DNA from: a virus | Virus record (IMG/VR): IMGVR_UViG_3300032282_001273 | Location: 1 to 30,111 of that record | Strand: one strand, 5' to 3' | DNA: 30,111 nt | Shown here: piece by piece, positions 5,998 through 14,874 of the stretch | Layout of the letters: the number at the start of each line of letters is the position of its first letter | Position numbering within the stretch: position 1 is the stretch's first letter | Notes under the pieces: generated by a model | Told to the model about the DNA's origin: nothing | Databases searched by the model: none | The model's input: only the letters and a program-made list of their open reading frames with translations | Position numbers and translations under genes: made by a program

Positions 5998-7164
5998 ATG
6001 AGTAAAATCACAGATGCTATGAATTCAATAGGAGATGCAGCCAGTTCGTTTGGTTCATCTGCTAAGAAAATAATGAATGACTTAGCAACTCCCATTAGTC
6101 TTGATAAAAGAAGTACAAAAACAGGTACATTTAACACTGGTCAATATAATGTGACTAGTCACTCATATCCTGCAGATCTGTTATCACCAACAGGTAGTTA
6201 TGGTGGAAACTATGCTATTTTTTATATAAATGTAGCAATCGATAGTAAATTAATAGGTCAACTGGGTGAGAGTGGTTTAGTTGGTGTTGACGATATCCCA
6301 GCAAGAGATCGTGGAGATCTTATTGCCATGAATATATCAAAAGATAAATTAGTGGCTACTCAGACAGTTACTGCAGTTGGTGGTGCAGTTCTTGCTAAAA
6401 TAGGTTTAGGTACTGGAGCTGGAGCCACTGCCACAGTTGCTGGTGCTGCAGTCGTTGGTGCATCAGTTACTGCTTCTCAAGCTGCATCGGCAAATCGTGC
6501 ACAGCGTAGATTAAAAACTGCTATTGCTTTACATATACCAAATCAGTTATCTATTCGTTATGGTGTAAACTGGTCTGACGATGACACAGCTGCATTTCAG
6601 ATGATTGCCACTGGTGGTTCAGAGATTATGAATGCTTTGAATAGTAAAGATACAAAGCAGTTAGGCGAAAACGCTAAAAAAGCAGGTAGTGTGGGTGCTT
6701 CTATTATTAGTAATCTAGCACTATCCAAAGGACCAAATGCATCAGCAATGTCTGCTGCAACTGGTCTTGCAGCAAACCCAAAGAAAGAACAAGTATTTAA
6801 AGGTGTTGATTTTAGAACATTTAGTTTTGATTATCAATTCTTCCCACGTAGTGAACCAGAAGCTGCAAATGTACTAAACATTATCAAAGAATTCAAGTAT
6901 CATATGCATCCAGAGTTCAAAGATGCTAATAACTTTTTGTACATTTATCCATCTGAGTTTGATATTTCATACTATCAAAATGGTGAAGAAAACACAAATT
7001 TACATCGTCATACATCATGTGTTCTTCAAGAGATGACTGTAAACTATACACCGAATGGTGCATTTACTACATTCCCAAATGGAATGCCAACGCAAATTAA
7101 TATCACTTTAACATTTAGAGAACTTGCTCTACTAACCAAAGACAAAGTGGAGGATGGACTATAA
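5998..7164 (+). CDS. gp48: Baseplate tail-tube cap gp48
   Basis: The 388-residue protein is close to T4 gp48 (364), which caps the hub and, with gp54, forms the platform for tube growth. Visible family features are the C-terminal block FDYQFFPRSEPEAANVLNII followed by EFKYHMHPEF, then a beta segment ending in PTQINITLTFRELALL. Residues 121-165 form an Ala/Gly-rich hydrophobic stretch ending in ANRAQRR, which may be an insertion. The start is supported by AAAGG at 5986-5990, seven bases before the ATG, and by a late-type promoter motif 46 bases upstream. It heads the plus-strand baseplate operon and shares TAATG with gp53. Confidence 0.85.
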   Translation: MSKITDAMNSIGDAASSFGSSAKKIMNDLATPISLDKRSTKTGTFNTGQYNVTSHSYPADLLSPTGSYGGNYAIFYINVAIDSKLIGQLGESGLVGVDDIPARDRGDLIAMNISKDKLVATQTVTAVGGAVLAKIGLGTGAGATATVAGAAVVGASVTASQAASANRAQRRLKTAIALHIPNQLSIRYGVNWSDDDTAAFQMIATGGSEIMNALNSKDTKQLGENAKKAGSVGASIISNLALSKGPNASAMSAATGLAANPKKEQVFKGVDFRTFSFDYQFFPRSEPEAANVLNIIKEFKYHMHPEFKDANNFLYIYPSEFDISYYQNGEENTNLHRHTSCVLQEMTVNYTPNGAFTTFPNGMPTQINITLTFRELALLTKDKVEDGL

Positions 7165-7655
7165 TGTACTTTAAAGATTTTCCAACATTTCAGTATGACT
7201 TTGCATATGGAAATGATAAAAAAGTTTCTGTTGTAAAAGATATAACTAGAAATATTCGTTTCCGTAGAGACGTGCTTGCCAATGTATCACTCTATGATGA
7301 GTATGATATTATTGATGGTGAGACTCCAGAAATAATTGCTGAAAAATATTATGGTAATCCTGAATATCATTGGATCGTTATGCTTGCCAATGAAAGGCAT
7401 GATTATATTTCTGACTTTCCATTACCACAATACACGTTGGAACGATATATCGTTGATAAGTATGGAGCACAAAGATATGCTACTCATCACTACGAAGACG
7501 CAAATGGTTTTGTAGTAAATTCTGATGCAGTTGGCGCAGCATCAGTTTCCAATGATGATTACGAAAGATTATTAAACGAATCCAAACGAAGAATTAAACT
7601 TATTTCACCAGACTTAATATCTGCTATTTTAAAACAGTATAAAGAATTATTGTAA
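7164..7655 (+). CDS. gp53: Baseplate wedge subunit gp53
   Basis: The 163-residue protein carries the gp53 core YDIIDGETPEIIAEKYYGNP followed by EYHWIVMLANERHDYISDFPLP, where T4 has an equivalent AIYGNPQLYWVLLMCND segment, and a C-terminal NESKRRIKLISPDLISAIL block. T4 gp53 (196 residues) binds the wedge and helps close six wedges around the hub. The LysM-like helix-strand character of the core is a family expectation, not something I can prove here. The ATG overlaps the previous stop by one base (TAATG), implying translational coupling. Confidence 0.9.
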   Translation: MYFKDFPTFQYDFAYGNDKKVSVVKDITRNIRFRRDVLANVSLYDEYDIIDGETPEIIAEKYYGNPEYHWIVMLANERHDYISDFPLPQYTLERYIVDKYGAQRYATHHYEDANGFVVNSDAVGAASVSNDDYERLLNESKRRIKLISPDLISAILKQYKELL

Positions 7656-8932
7656 TGCAATCTAGTCAAAAATTGAGATTTGCTGGCGATGTCAGCGTTG
7701 ATAAAATTCAGATAATTACCCCAACTGGGTTCTATCAGGATATCACAGCTCAAGTTTTAAACATACAATTTTATGAAGATATTTTTGCTCCATTTATTAC
7801 TGGAAGTGTCATCGTTAAAGAATCGTTTGATTTAATTAACTTGTTTCCTTTTGTCGGTGAAGAATTTCTTGATATAGAAATCACAACACCAACTCTAAAA
7901 AATTCCAGTATTAAAGGTAAGTATTACATTTACAAATTAACTGATAGAGAACATCTTGGTGATAAAAATGTAGTTTATCAAATTCATTTTATTTCTGTTG
8001 AAGCAGTTGCCGATATGAATAAGAAAGTTAGTAAAACTTTCTCAGGTAAAGTTTCTGATTTAGTTCAACAGTTTGTTAAAGATAAAAATATCGGACTTGA
8101 GAGTGAGAAAAAGGTTATCATTGATCCAACCAATAATAGTGTAAAATATATTTCAAATTATTGGAGTCCAGTTACAAATCTTAACTATCTTTGTAGCAAT
8201 GCGGTCAACAAAAACAAAACTCCAAACTATGTTTTCTTTGAGAATAGAGATGGGTTTTATTTTGTTAGTTTAGAAAATCTTTATCAAAACCCAGTTACTG
8301 CTGAATTTGTCTATGACAAATATACTCGTGATAAATTACCTGATGGAAAAGACATTCGTAATGTTAATGAAGATTATAAACGTATTCTAGAAATAAACAT
8401 GCCAGTAGTTCATGATTATATGGATAGACTTAGAAATGGTATGCTTGCGTCAAGACAGTTTTCTTACGATGTCACTAAGAAAACACTTAATGTTAAAAAC
8501 TATAATATGTTGGATCGTTTTAAAGAACAAAAACATTTAAACCAATATCCAATAAATTCTAGTAAAGTTATTTTTAGAAGTAATTCTACAATTATCATTT
8601 ATCCAAAAGACTACGGTAACTTTAATGGATACGGAGATGTTACAAACGCACACTCCAATCAAGAAAGAATCTCTACATTAAAGATGGCAGAAGCCAATAA
8701 AATTAATATTACAGTTCCAGGTAGAACTGACTATACAGTTGGTCAAAAGATTGCTGTTGTATTATACAGAGTTGAACCAGCCAGTAAAAAAGACAAAGAT
8801 TTAACTGATAAAATGTTTTCTGGTTACTACCTTATTGCAGCTATCAACCATGTTATCAATAAAGAAAAACATGAATGTTATATGGAATTGATTAAAGAAT
8901 CATCACAGATGGATATGAATAGGAACAAATAA
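7655..8932 (+). CDS. gp27: Baseplate central hub protein gp27
   Basis: The 425-residue protein sits directly before gp5, the same order as hub and spike in T4-like phages and VgrG-type systems. T4 gp27 (391 residues) is a trimeric ring joining the tail tube to the gp5 spike. The N-terminal half shows hub-type beta segments (VDKIQIITPTGFYQDITAQV, ITGSVIVKES, and GEEFLDIEI), followed by a helical chaperone-like stretch and a C-terminal barrel ending in YYLIAAINHVINKEKHECYM, which is typical of phage late-control/hub proteins. Both ends are joined by TAATG overlaps. Fold assignment is by pattern; direct similarity to T4 gp27 is low. Confidence 0.8.
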   Translation: MQSSQKLRFAGDVSVDKIQIITPTGFYQDITAQVLNIQFYEDIFAPFITGSVIVKESFDLINLFPFVGEEFLDIEITTPTLKNSSIKGKYYIYKLTDREHLGDKNVVYQIHFISVEAVADMNKKVSKTFSGKVSDLVQQFVKDKNIGLESEKKVIIDPTNNSVKYISNYWSPVTNLNYLCSNAVNKNKTPNYVFFENRDGFYFVSLENLYQNPVTAEFVYDKYTRDKLPDGKDIRNVNEDYKRILEINMPVVHDYMDRLRNGMLASRQFSYDVTKKTLNVKNYNMLDRFKEQKHLNQYPINSSKVIFRSNSTIIIYPKDYGNFNGYGDVTNAHSNQERISTLKMAEANKINITVPGRTDYTVGQKIAVVLYRVEPASKKDKDLTDKMFSGYYLIAAINHVINKEKHECYMELIKESSQMDMNRNK

Positions 8933-11769
8933 TGAATTTTTACTATGGTGTCGTAGAAAATAGAGAAGATCCATTGAAACTTGGTCGTTGCCAAGTTCGT
9001 ATCGTTGGTTTGCACACGCATGATAAAAGTTTACTTCCAACCATAGATCTTCCATGGGCTACACCAATGCAGCCTGTGACTTCTGCTGCAATGAATGGTA
9101 TCGGCTGGACCCCAACTGGACCAGTTCCAGGAACAACTGTAATTATTCTATTTGCAGATAGTGAACAACAACAGCCAGTTATGATTGGTACTGTTGGTGG
9201 TATCCCACAAAGTAAGTTATCAGAGTCTTCAGTTGATATTGAACAGTCAGGTGCTATTGTTACTGATGGTGGTGTCTTAACTGATAGTAGTGGTAACACT
9301 ATTAAATCAAGCGATGGAATTCCTGTCACTGTTGGTTCTACTGCTGCAACTACATCTGAAACTACTCAACCCAATTTAACAGAACAGAAGACTCCAAATA
9401 AACCACCTGATTCTGCTCTTAATGCATCTATTCCTACAAAACCACCAGCTGGTTCTACAAGTAATGCTACTACAGCAGAACAGAACATTAAGTATCTTAT
9501 TGAAGCGTGTGACCAAGTTGGATTGACGAGTAAATATGCCAAAGCATCTATTCTAGGTATTTGTGGTGGTGAATCTGGATGGTTATGTATTGAAGAAGGA
9601 TCTTATTACACAAAAGCCAGTTCTCTTTCTGCAATTTTTAAGAGATCTTTTCCTACAGAAGAATCTGCACAACCATATGTTAAATGGCAAGGCACGAAAG
9701 CAGACTTCTTTAGAAAAGTTTACTCACCAGAAGGTAATGGTAAATTAGTTGGACATAAAGATCCAGAAGATGGAGCAAAATACTATGGTCGTGGTTTTAA
9801 CCAGATTACTGGTAAATCTTTATACCAACAGCTACAAAAGTTTTTGATTAGTAAAGGTATTCCAGTAGACTTTGTGAATAATCCACAATCTTTGGTTGAT
9901 GATCCAAAGACTTCTGCCCTTGCTACTGCTGCTTTCTATTCACTGAATGTTAAACATGATATTAACGATCCTGGATATTTCCAAACAGCATTGAAGCGTA
10001 CTGGTGCTGATGCTAATGGTTCTGGTTATGCAAAGAAACAAAAATTCTATGAATACTTTTTAGGTGCTTCAGTTACAGTTGATTCTACAAATAAACCTGC
10101 AGCTGATGATCAGAAAGTTTATACCAAAGAAGAAGTTAAAGATCTTCCACCAGCTAAACAAGCAGCACTATTGGAAGATCGTTCAGATGCCAAGACAGTT
10201 GGCTTTAAAGATCCAAAAGGTAAGTATCCACTAAGACATTTACTGGATGAGCCAGATACAAATCGTCTTGCACGACAAGTACAAAAAGAAACAGCCATTG
10301 AGTTTAAAGATTCAACAAGAACAAAAGAAATTGCTGCTGCAAATGATGGAGATTCTTGGGAACAGCCACTTGCTCCATTTGGTGGATTATATCCATACAA
10401 TAAAGTTTACGAATCTGAATCAGGACACTTGTTTGTTCTAGATGATACTCCAGCAAATGAAAACGTAAGTTTATATCACAAAACTGGTTCATTCATTGAT
10501 ATCGATGCAAACGGCACTCAAGTTAACAAAATTGTTGGTGATGGATATACCATCATTGATAGAAATGGTGCAATCTATATCGGTGGTAAGTGTAACTTAA
10601 CAGTTGGTAATAGCGTAAATATCCTTGTACAAGGTGCAGCTGATATTCAAGTTGATGGTGCAGCTACTATTAATCTAAACAACAACGCTGATATTGGTAT
10701 CGGTGGCGACCTTAACATGGTCGTTGGTGGTGACTATAACTTACAAGTAGATGGAGACTTTACTGTTAAGGGTAATAGTTCTATTGTAGTTGAATCTGCT
10801 GCAATTACTTCTGTTAAGGCTGGTTCGATGCTTAATATGCAGGCAGCACAAAACGCAAGTCTTAAGGCAAACGCAGACATGTTTTTGGAAGCAACTGGTA
10901 TACAAAATATCAAAGCAGGTGGTAATGTTAATGTGGATGGCGCAGAATTCCATGGACAAGAAGGTGCTGCAGCTGCAGGTGTAGATATTGAAGATTCTAA
11001 ACTAGCACTCACTGCTCCAGACTTTGCTGATGGACGTCCAGATCAATTTGGGACTCTTACTACTCCAGTTCGCCCAAGCCCACCAACAGATTTAAAATAT
11101 GCTCTCAATGAAGAGAATCAAAACAAAGTTGATGATTATATTGCAAATCCAAATAAATATTACAACGCTGGTGCAGCAGAGGGTGGTGTAAAACCGAATT
11201 ATGCTGGAACACCTAAGACAGATGAGGGTGGTGGAAGTTTAATTGCTGGATCAACACCATCTGACTTGTATCAATTCCTCACTAAACAACTGCAGTTGGC
11301 AGAGTCTGGTTATTGGAGAGAAACAGGGCAAAATGGTGCTCCAAGTAATGCAAACATCACTCGTATTTGGGCAGATCTTGGTTACTCGAAAACTAATGCG
11401 TATTGGACTACAGATCAAACTGCATGGTGTATGGGTTTTGTGAACTGGTCATTAAAACAGTGTGGATATCGTTATGTTCAAGAAGCAGCAGCACGAGCAA
11501 TTAAGGCAAATCCAGGAAGATGGAAAGCCACTGAAATTACTGATTTCTCTCAGGCGGAACCTGGAGATATCGCTCTCTGGAGTTATGGACACGTGAACTT
11601 TGTTTATGCAAATAAAGCTGGTGCTCTATCTTTTGTTGGTGGTAATCAAACACCAAAGGCTAAAACAAATAATCCATCTGATGGAGATGTTTCATTGTCA
11701 TGGCCAGGTGGATATAGAGCACCTGGAAATGGTTCTTTAGTTGGTTTATGGAGACCAAGTAAGGATTAA
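8932..11769 (+). CDS. gp5: Baseplate spike gp5 with GH19-like lysozyme domain and extra C-terminal NlpC/CHAP-like domain
   Basis: At 945 residues this is far longer than T4 gp5 (575). Order: OB-fold (about 1-95, YGVVENREDPLKLGRCQVRI through VMIGTVGGIP); Ser/Thr/Pro linker; a muralytic domain (about 185-377) with candidate catalytic Glu214 in GGESGW and the GH19-type GRGFNQITG at 286-294; a second linker; a gp5/VgrG beta-helix (about 495-690) with repeating short strands; then a further domain (about 765-945) with AWCMGFVNW (Cys833), GHVNF (His887) and GGNQ (Asn905), the triad pattern of the TIGR02594/CHAP-like cysteine peptidase or amidase family. T4 gp5 has one lysozyme domain between OB-fold and helix; here it is GH19-like and a second enzyme follows the helix. 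The spike pierces the outer membrane and digests peptidoglycan during injection. The C-terminal enzyme is the unusual part; its fold is inferred from motifs. Confidence 0.9.
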   Translation: MNFYYGVVENREDPLKLGRCQVRIVGLHTHDKSLLPTIDLPWATPMQPVTSAAMNGIGWTPTGPVPGTTVIILFADSEQQQPVMIGTVGGIPQSKLSESSVDIEQSGAIVTDGGVLTDSSGNTIKSSDGIPVTVGSTAATTSETTQPNLTEQKTPNKPPDSALNASIPTKPPAGSTSNATTAEQNIKYLIEACDQVGLTSKYAKASILGICGGESGWLCIEEGSYYTKASSLSAIFKRSFPTEESAQPYVKWQGTKADFFRKVYSPEGNGKLVGHKDPEDGAKYYGRGFNQITGKSLYQQLQKFLISKGIPVDFVNNPQSLVDDPKTSALATAAFYSLNVKHDINDPGYFQTALKRTGADANGSGYAKKQKFYEYFLGASVTVDSTNKPAADDQKVYTKEEVKDLPPAKQAALLEDRSDAKTVGFKDPKGKYPLRHLLDEPDTNRLARQVQKETAIEFKDSTRTKEIAAANDGDSWEQPLAPFGGLYPYNKVYESESGHLFVLDDTPANENVSLYHKTGSFIDIDANGTQVNKIVGDGYTIIDRNGAIYIGGKCNLTVGNSVNILVQGAADIQVDGAATINLNNNADIGIGGDLNMVVGGDYNLQVDGDFTVKGNSSIVVESAAITSVKAGSMLNMQAAQNASLKANADMFLEATGIQNIKAGGNVNVDGAEFHGQEGAAAAGVDIEDSKLALTAPDFADGRPDQFGTLTTPVRPSPPTDLKYALNEENQNKVDDYIANPNKYYNAGAAEGGVKPNYAGTPKTDEGGGSLIAGSTPSDLYQFLTKQLQLAESGYWRETGQNGAPSNANITRIWADLGYSKTNAYWTTDQTAWCMGFVNWSLKQCGYRYVQEAAARAIKANPGRWKATEITDFSQAEPGDIALWSYGHVNFVYANKAGALSFVGGNQTPKAKTNNPSDGDVSLSWPGGYRAPGNGSLVGLWRPSKD

Positions 11770-11770
11770 T

Positions 11771-12319
11771 ATGGCTGGAGTATGGACACCTACTGATACT
11801 TTGCTTGGAACTCATATTGAATTAGAAACATTCAGTCATAGTATTACGTATATTGAACCTGCAGGAGAAGGTGATCCATTAGCAGATCCTCCAGTAGATG
11901 CCACGCAAGAAGTTAGATGGACTGTGAGGGTAATACCACTAGAAACAAACTCTCCAACAGTTATTTTTACTACAGGAGATCCAGCAATAGTTTCTGGTTA
12001 TTTTAAAAGAGTTTTTAATGATACAATACAATATAAAACTTTTGATAAAAGAATAGTAACTGCAGTTACCGATCCAGATAATGGTGCGTGGGATAAAGTT
12101 ATTAACTCAGAAGTATACGAAGCAACATCATTTAAGGCTGATACTTCTAGAAATATTATAAAAAATTATAGAGCAGAAGCGTTTAATAATGACCCAGCCA
12201 GCCCACATTACTTAGAAATTGTTGCAACAAAAAATTACACTATTAATATTAAGGATTTGAACTGGACCACAGGACAAACCCTACTAAAACAATTAGTAAC
12301 GACAACACAGAGTAGATAA
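11771..12319 (+). CDS. Unrecognised baseplate-region protein between gp5 and PAAR
   Basis: The 182-residue protein is predicted to be mainly beta-stranded and has no motif I recognise. I chose the ATG at 11771 because AAGGA lies at 11761-11765 with a good spacing and the TAATATG junction follows the gp5 stop; an in-frame ATG at 11741 would overlap gp5 by 29 bases. The short Pro/Asp-rich segment GDPLADPPVD is near residue 40. It is locked between the spike and its PAAR tip by tight spacing upstream and a TAATG overlap downstream, so a role in spike or baseplate assembly is likely, but this is only inference from position. Confidence 0.7.
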   Translation: MAGVWTPTDTLLGTHIELETFSHSITYIEPAGEGDPLADPPVDATQEVRWTVRVIPLETNSPTVIFTTGDPAIVSGYFKRVFNDTIQYKTFDKRIVTAVTDPDNGAWDKVINSEVYEATSFKADTSRNIIKNYRAEAFNNDPASPHYLEIVATKNYTINIKDLNWTTGQTLLKQLVTTTQSR

Positions 12320-12618
12320 TGCCAGCTATATCTTTAGAAGCCCAACAATCAACAGGACACGGATGTTTTCCTCCGACTGCTGCAGCTGGACCATACACGA
12401 CTAAGTCTTTCTTCAATGGTAAGGCTATTCAACTTCTTGGTCATACTCAATATCAGGCACATACTTGTGGATTGACTACTCATCCAAATTCTGCTCGAAA
12501 AGTATCATCTTCTTCCTCCACTTTCTATTTTGAAGGTAAAAAAGTCGCTCGAATCGGAGACGATATTGCCTGTGGAGATACAATAGCTGAAGGATCGCAA
12601 GATTCGTTTATTGGATAG
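12319..12618 (+). CDS. gp5.4: PAAR-repeat spike tip protein gp5.4
   Basis: The 99-residue protein matches the PAAR family (T4 gp5.4, 97 residues): Gly-rich turns, His and Cys residues (HGC near 14-16, GHTQYQAHTCG near 41-51) and the C-terminal VARIGDDIACGDTIAEGS pattern. PAAR proteins fold into a metal-bound cone that sharpens the end of the gp5/VgrG beta-helix for membrane piercing. Its start overlaps the previous stop (TAATG). Here gp5 continues for about 255 residues past the helix, so how the cone docks on the helix end is an open structural question. Confidence 0.88.
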   Translation: MPAISLEAQQSTGHGCFPPTAAAGPYTTKSFFNGKAIQLLGHTQYQAHTCGLTTHPNSARKVSSSSSTFYFEGKKVARIGDDIACGDTIAEGSQDSFIG

Positions 12619-12631
12619 ACTAAATAATAAT

Positions 12632-13024
12632 ATGTCAAGAAATACAAGAACATTTTCGGATTTAGACTTAAATTTCACTGCTCACCCAGTGACTAAAGAC
12701 ATTGTACGTCGTTACGATGAGAATGCCATTAAGGCATCGGTTAAAAACCTTCTTTTGACTCGAAATTTTGAGCGTCCATTTCATAGCGAAATTGGTTCAC
12801 CTATCAGAGCATTAATGTTTGAACTTCCTGGACCAATGTTTACAGTTATGATGAAACGAGCCATCGTGGATGTTATTAATAACTTTGAACCACGAGTTAA
12901 CATTATAGACGTATTGGTGAATGATTCCTTAGACGAAAACGCAGTCTATATCACTTTAAACTTTAAAATAGTAAATACCGAGAGACCTATCACTCTCGAT
13001 TTAGCACTAGAGAGAACACGATAA
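12632..13024 (+). CDS. gp25: Baseplate wedge / sheath initiator gp25
   Basis: The 130-residue product (T4 gp25: 132) shows the family core NERPFHSEIGS-type segment (here RNFERPFHSEIGSPIRALMF) and the conserved EPR motif (Glu86-Pro87-Arg88 in NNFEPRVNI) shared by gp25 and TssE of type VI secretion. gp25 starts sheath polymerisation on the baseplate. I start at the ATG at 12632 because MSRNTRTFSDLDLNF agrees with the usual family N-terminus; an in-frame TTG at 12611 would overlap the PAAR stop. The start context CTAAATAATAATATG has no Shine-Dalgarno and is identical over 15 bases to that of the gp2-like gene. A TAATG joins it to gp6. Confidence 0.9.
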   Translation: MSRNTRTFSDLDLNFTAHPVTKDIVRRYDENAIKASVKNLLLTRNFERPFHSEIGSPIRALMFELPGPMFTVMMKRAIVDVINNFEPRVNIIDVLVNDSLDENAVYITLNFKIVNTERPITLDLALERTR

Positions 13025-14874
13025 TGGCATCCAATAATAAAAGAATTAGTGTTTCAGAATTAGATTTTGACAACATTAAGGCTAATCTAAAAGAATACCT
13101 AAAAGGTCAGGATGCATTTTCTGACTATGATTTTGAGGGATCAGGGCTTTCTATTCTTTTAGATGTTCTGGCTTACAACACTCACTATAATGGTATCTAC
13201 ACAAACCTTGCTGTCAATGAAATGTTTATTGACTCTGCGAGTAAAAGATCATCTGTAGTTTCCCTTGCCAAGTTACTTGGATATACTCCAAATTCAGCTA
13301 CCTGTGCCAAAGCCACAGTTACTTTAAATATCACATCTCCTTCAACTGGTCCATCTGTAGTTACTGTTCCAGCATATACGCAATTCAATACTACTGTTGA
13401 TGGGAATTCCTACGCTTTTTATACGACACAAGAATATACTGCAATCGGTGCATCAACAAGTTACAGCATTCCAAATGTTATGTTAACCGAAGGTTCTCCT
13501 TTAACATTTAAATATACAGTTGCTTCTGGCGTAAGATACCTTATTCCAAATGCCAATGTTGATTTATCAAGTGTTAAAGTTCGTGTTCAAGAAAATTCAA
13601 CATCATCAAATTATTTTACGTATACAATTTCTACTTCTGTTATATCTGCAGACTCAAACTCAAAAGTGTTTTGGGTTAAAGAGATTGATGATGGTTTATA
13701 TGAATTAACATTTGGTAATGGAACTATAGGTAAAGCACTTGACAATGGTAACGTGGTTCATATTAGTTATTTTGTTTCTAGTTTAGATGCGCCAAATAAT
13801 GCATCTCTATTTTCTTATGATGGATCCACTCTTTATTCTGGAGCCAATGTTTCCATTACTACTACTTCTGCTGCATCTGGTGGTGGAATGGTTGAAGACA
13901 TTTCAAGTATTAAATTTAATGCACCAAGATCTTATGCTGCACAAGATCGTGCAGTAACCCCAGATGACTATCGTGCCTTAATTTACGCAAACTTTCCAGA
14001 AGCAGCATCAGTTGCTGTTTGGGGTGGTGAAGATAATGATCCACCTGTTTATGGTAAAACATATATTTCAGTTAAGCCAAAAACTGCAGGTAAATTAACC
14101 ATTCAACAAAAATCAGATATTATAAACACAATTTTACAGTCAAAGAATATTGTATCAATAACTCCAGAAATTTTGGATGCAGAGTATATTAATATTGCTT
14201 TAAATGTTACTGTTTACTACAATGATAGAGAAACAGGATATACTCCAACTGATATGGCATCAATTGTACGTAATGTTATTTTAGATTACAACACTTCTGA
14301 TTTACAAAAATTTGAAAGCGTATTCCGTTATTCTAAGTTGAGTCGTTTAATTGATGCAGCAGAACCAGCAATTACAAATAACATTACAACTGTATTGTTA
14401 AGAAGAAAATTATCTCCACGTTATAATATTTCTGCAGAGTATAACATTAATGTTATTAACCCAATCTTCACCTCTGGTGTTCCAGAAGACTCAGTTATTT
14501 CAACAGGATTCTATATTAAAGGAAGTGAATTCCTACACTACCTAAGTGATGATGGTATTGGTAATGTGGTTCTTTACTATCGTTCAGCAGGTACAGCTAC
14601 TCAAGAATCTCAAAAAATTATTGTTGATGCCACTATTGGTACTGTTGACTATGCTGCAGGTAAGATTAATATTAAGAATCTAAATATTACAGGATTGGCA
14701 GATGTTGACTTTGAGATCAGTATTAAGCCATCTTCAAACGATGTGATTTCTGCATATACTCAAATCGCTGAGATCGCTACAGACCATTTATTCGTAACAG
14801 CAATTCCTGATAAGACTGCCAATGGCGATCTACGTGCAGGAATAAATTATACATTCACTACTAGCCGTTCATAA
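13024..14874 (+). CDS. gp6: Baseplate wedge subunit gp6
   Basis: The 616-residue protein (T4 gp6: 660) carries the gp6/baseplate-J-type N-terminus: SELDFDNIKANLKEYLKGQ, then GSGLSILLDVLAYNTHYNGI, then a helix leading into KLLGYTPNSATCAKATVTL. Residues about 300-335 contain APRSYAAQDRAVTPDDYRAL, a hallmark of the J/gp6 core. gp6 dimers form the continuous inner ring of the baseplate that holds the wedges and is a mechanical part of contraction. Both junctions are TAATG overlaps. Identification is secure. Confidence 0.92.
   Translation: MASNNKRISVSELDFDNIKANLKEYLKGQDAFSDYDFEGSGLSILLDVLAYNTHYNGIYTNLAVNEMFIDSASKRSSVVSLAKLLGYTPNSATCAKATVTLNITSPSTGPSVVTVPAYTQFNTTVDGNSYAFYTTQEYTAIGASTSYSIPNVMLTEGSPLTFKYTVASGVRYLIPNANVDLSSVKVRVQENSTSSNYFTYTISTSVISADSNSKVFWVKEIDDGLYELTFGNGTIGKALDNGNVVHISYFVSSLDAPNNASLFSYDGSTLYSGANVSITTTSAASGGGMVEDISSIKFNAPRSYAAQDRAVTPDDYRALIYANFPEAASVAVWGGEDNDPPVYGKTYISVKPKTAGKLTIQQKSDIINTILQSKNIVSITPEILDAEYINIALNVTVYYNDRETGYTPTDMASIVRNVILDYNTSDLQKFESVFRYSKLSRLIDAAEPAITNNITTVLLRRKLSPRYNISAEYNINVINPIFTSGVPEDSVISTGFYIKGSEFLHYLSDDGIGNVVLYYRSAGTATQESQKIIVDATIGTVDYAAGKINIKNLNITGLADVDFEISIKPSSNDVISAYTQIAEIATDHLFVTAIPDKTANGDLRAGINYTFTTSRS

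Noticed and set aside
11741-11770. Upstream ATG for the 182-residue gene
   Set aside because: It would overlap gp5 by 29 bases, whereas the ATG at 11771 has AAGGA at good spacing.
12611-12631. TTG start for gp25
   Set aside because: The ATG at 12632 gives the usual family N-terminus and length; the TTG has no well-placed Shine-Dalgarno.
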